NCBI GenBank assembly: GCA_017550775.1
Contig: JAFZOA010000237.1
Location: forward strand, 1-6,543
Length of the DNA stretch: 6,543 bases
Source of the DNA: Ruminiclostridium sp.
GTDB taxonomy: Bacteria; Bacillota_A; Clostridia; Oscillospirales; Ruminococcaceae
Direction: 5' to 3'
How positions within the stretch are numbered: the stretch's first letter is position 1; each line of letters begins with the position of its first letter. A model generated the notes under the pieces. The model did no database searches, was not told the origin of the DNA, and worked only from the letters and a program-made list of their open reading frames with translations. Of the stretch, positions 4,493 to 6,543 are shown piece by piece. The translations under genes and the position numbers were made by a program.

Positions 4493-5479
4493 TTGAATTA
4501 CAGACTTAATCTCGGAGCATGGCGAAAGGTGTTCGCCGTTCCGTCCTGTGTTGCGGACGAGCATCACTTAAAGCTTGCTTCCGGTACACAGATAAAGGTC
4601 TTGCTTTATATGCTCGCTTATCCCGATGTCGGTATCCGCGAGGACAATATCGCGGCGGAGCTCGGAATAAGCAAGGAAGATGTGTCGGACGCGCTCATGT
4701 ACTGGACGGACGCGCAGGTGCTCTCAAACGAGGGCGGCGAATATTATCCGTCCGGGCATGAACACGTTCCCGCAAATGCACCTGTTCCCGTACAGGAGCC
4801 TGCGCCCTCTATGTCCACTCCCGAAGCAAGAGCTGCGCTGTCGTCCGAGACCCATTTCCCGCCAAAGGTGATAGCGGGTGCGGTAAACGGAGACAACGCC
4901 GTGAAGTACCTGTTCGAGACATACCAGCAGCTCGCGGGACGGCCGCTCAAGCACTCTGAGCAGCAGACGCTGATGCTGCTTGTCGAGGAAGTCGGGCTTC
5001 CCTGTGAGGTAGTGATGATGCTGGTGGAGTACTGCTTCAAGATAGACAGGGCGACCCCCGCATACATGAAGGCTGTCGGACGAGACTGGATAGAAAACGG
5101 CATCGACGACATTCCGAAGGCAGAGGAACGAATACAGCTTCTGCAATCAAAATTTACCGCCGAAAACAGACTGAAGACAAAGTTCGGCATGTCCACCGCG
5201 TTCTCTCCGAAGCAAAAGCAGATGATAGAGGAATGGTTATCTATCGGAGTGACCGAGGCTATGATCGACGAAGCATATGACATTACGCTCAACGGCACCG
5301 GAAAGCTTTCTTTCCCGTACATGGACAAGATACTGCGCAAGTGGATAAGCGAGGGCATCACCGATCCGTCGCAGCTTTCCGCACCAAAGAAAACAGAAAG
5401 CCTGCAGGAAAGCGCGCCCTCCTACGATACCGATGAGATCGAACAGCGCACTCTGAACAAGTACAGAAACCTTAAATAG
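4493..5479 (+). CDS. DnaD-domain replication initiation protein
   Basis: The 328-residue protein starts at TTG (4493), supported by AAAGGA (4478-4483) 9 nt upstream; the next in-frame Met is residue 40, inside the first domain. Residues about 25-80 form a winged-helix-like N-terminal domain (TQIKVLLYMLAYPDVGIRE, then NIAAELGISKEDVSDALMYW). A Pro-rich linker follows (about 85-115). A first DnaD/DnaB C-terminal-type domain spans about 135-215, with the Y191-V195-W199 signature, and a second about 237-295, with Y276-I280-W284. One winged helix followed by two such domains resembles the DnaB (primosome) layout more than single-copy DnaD. The role is to help open or remodel DNA and load the replicative helicase with the ATPase encoded 11 nt downstream. 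The DnaD family call is strong; which B. subtilis protein it replaces is inferred. Confidence 0.88.
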   Translation: MNYRLNLGAWRKVFAVPSCVADEHHLKLASGTQIKVLLYMLAYPDVGIREDNIAAELGISKEDVSDALMYWTDAQVLSNEGGEYYPSGHEHVPANAPVPVQEPAPSMSTPEARAALSSETHFPPKVIAGAVNGDNAVKYLFETYQQLAGRPLKHSEQQTLMLLVEEVGLPCEVVMMLVEYCFKIDRATPAYMKAVGRDWIENGIDDIPKAEERIQLLQSKFTAENRLKTKFGMSTAFSPKQKQMIEEWLSIGVTEAMIDEAYDITLNGTGKLSFPYMDKILRKWISEGITDPSQLSAPKKTESLQESAPSYDTDEIEQRTLNKYRNLK

Positions 5480-5490
5480 CGAGGGATATA

Positions 5491-6486
5491 ATGGGATTTG
5501 AAAACAAGTATTATACCAGAGCGGGAGACGAAATAAACCGCGTCTATCAGAAAAACCGGACACTCGAAAAAATGCGGTTGTCAGAGATAAAACAGAAATT
5601 TCCGGAGATCGCAGAATACAGATCGAAGCTTGCCGGCACATCGGCAAGGCTGCTGATGATGATAGCGGGAGAAGACGAGAATATAAAAGCTAAACTTACA
5701 GCGCTCGAAAAAGAAAACCTCGCGCTCCAGGACGAGATCAGAAAATCGCTTGTGAGCCACGGCTACCCCGCAGATTACCTTGACCCGATATACGACTGCA
5801 AGATGTGCCGTGATACAGGTGTTGTGAACGGAAAGCGGTGTGTATGCTTCATGAACGAGGTCAGGAAAGCCGCTTCCGACGAAATAAACCGCAGTTCCCC
5901 GCTGAAGCTGTGCAGATTTGAGGATTTCAGTCTCATGTACTACGACGACAACACTGTCACTCCTTACGGTGCCACGGCGAGAAAGATCATGGAGTATAAC
6001 CTTACCGTCTGTCGGGAGTATGCGGACAACTTCCATATCCCGTACAACGGGCTTATACTGCGCGGAAAGACCGGCCTCGGGAAAACTCACCTGTCGCTCA
6101 GTATCGCGTCAGTGGTGCTCGACAAAGGTTACAGCGTGATATACAGCTCCGCTCCCGATCTGTTCAGGACTATCGAGCGTGAACATTTCAACCGCGCCGC
6201 CGAAAACACCGACACTCTCGGTGCCGTGATACGGGCCGACCTGCTTGTGCTTGACGACCTCGGCGCTGAACTCGACAACAAATCGGGGTTCTACTCTCAC
6301 ACGCTCTACAATATCATAAACGACAGGAACAACGCTTCCCTTCCGACGATCATCAGCACCAACCTCGAAAACAAGGAGATAGAGACCCGCTACGAGGAAC
6401 GTACATACTCACGTCTGTCAACCATGGAGTCGCTTATATTCACAGGAAGCGACGTGAGAGTAAAGAAAGCGGCTATGCAACAGTAA
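5491..6486 (+). CDS. DnaC/DnaI-like AAA+ helicase loader ATPase
   Basis: The 331-residue protein starts at ATG 5491 with GAGGGA (5481-5486) close upstream and 11 nt after the DnaD stop, so the two are cotranscribed and probably coupled. Residues about 24-88 are charged and helical, likely coiled coil. C103, C106, C117 and C119 form a CxxC...CxC zinc module, as in the N-terminal part of DnaI-type loaders. The AAA+ core follows: Walker A GKTGLGKTH (192-200), Walker B LLVLDDLG (251-258), sensor 1 ISTN (288-291), and an arginine-finger region YEERTYSRL (301-309). Such proteins bind the hexameric replicative helicase and load it on single-stranded DNA in an ATP-dependent way; the N-terminal part contacts the helicase. 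An IstB-type transposase helper is excluded by the Cys module and the DnaD partner. All key residues are present. Confidence 0.9.
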   Translation: MGFENKYYTRAGDEINRVYQKNRTLEKMRLSEIKQKFPEIAEYRSKLAGTSARLLMMIAGEDENIKAKLTALEKENLALQDEIRKSLVSHGYPADYLDPIYDCKMCRDTGVVNGKRCVCFMNEVRKAASDEINRSSPLKLCRFEDFSLMYYDDNTVTPYGATARKIMEYNLTVCREYADNFHIPYNGLILRGKTGLGKTHLSLSIASVVLDKGYSVIYSSAPDLFRTIEREHFNRAAENTDTLGAVIRADLLVLDDLGAELDNKSGFYSHTLYNIINDRNNASLPTIISTNLENKEIETRYEERTYSRLSTMESLIFTGSDVRVKKAAMQQ

Positions 6487-6537
6487 AAATATTGTTTGCT
6501 CGGGAAGCAATCAGAACCTAAATTTCAGGAGATAATT

Positions 6538-6543
6538 ATGAGA
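6538..6543 (+). CDS. Start of a further operon gene (two codons only)
   Basis: ATG AGA at the window end is preceded by AGGAGAT (6527-6533) at good spacing, 51 nt after the ATPase stop and with no terminator between. This is the likely third gene of the operon; its product cannot be told. Confidence 0.55.

Noticed and set aside
6496..6510. TTGCT/AGCAA hairpin after the loader ATPase as a terminator
   Set aside because: Only 5 bp with no T-run, and a good ribosome binding site and ATG follow; it is not a terminator.

Overview
The window looks like a chromosomal segment of a Gram-positive clostridial bacterium, most likely of the Ruminococcus/Oscillospiraceae type. The reasons are a forespore sigma factor of the SigG type, a DnaD-domain protein paired with a DnaC/DnaI-like helicase loader, strong GGAGG ribosome binding sites, near-consensus sigma-A promoters with TGn extended -10 elements, and a Lys/Ala-rich protein with a C-terminal domain I associate with clostridia. 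The family and taxon assignments come from reading the sequence and from memory, not from a search.

Layout. (1) Positions 1-251, minus strand: the 5' end of a degenerate GGDEF-domain gene cut by the window edge, with a good promoter at 285-313. (2) 441-990, plus strand: a self-contained unit with a near-perfect promoter, a 5' leader that can fold, a 108-codon gene of unknown function and an intrinsic terminator. (3) 1011-1800: a second near-consensus promoter sharing the 12-mer TTGACAACATAA with the first, a roughly 190-nt leader that can close a 14-bp long-range stem, a candidate 32-codon cationic hydrophobic peptide inside that leader with its ribosome binding site in a hairpin, and then a histone-H1-like Lys/Ala-repeat protein with an AT-hook. 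(4) 1821-3467: a large NhaC-family Na+/H+ antiporter reached through a terminator-like hairpin, and ended by a strong terminator at 3476-3509. (5) 3510-4280, minus strand: sigG, convergent with the antiporter. (6) 4414 to the window end, plus strand: a divergent replication operon with an extended -10 promoter, a DnaD-domain protein using a TTG start, a DnaC/DnaI-like AAA+ ATPase 11 nt later, and the first two codons of a further gene.

How they fit together. The DnaD-like protein and the AAA+ ATPase almost certainly cooperate in loading the replicative helicase. SigG would drive late forespore transcription if the organism sporulates. The antiporter would handle Na+/H+ balance. The Lys/Ala-rich protein is a plausible nucleoid or nucleic-acid-binding protein. 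The least ordinary stretch is 1040-1235: a structured leader, a candidate small cationic peptide, and a TGTTATAAT element on the opposite strand placed to give an antisense transcript. That could be a leader-peptide control region or a type I toxin-antitoxin-like arrangement. Both readings are inference and need RNA evidence.
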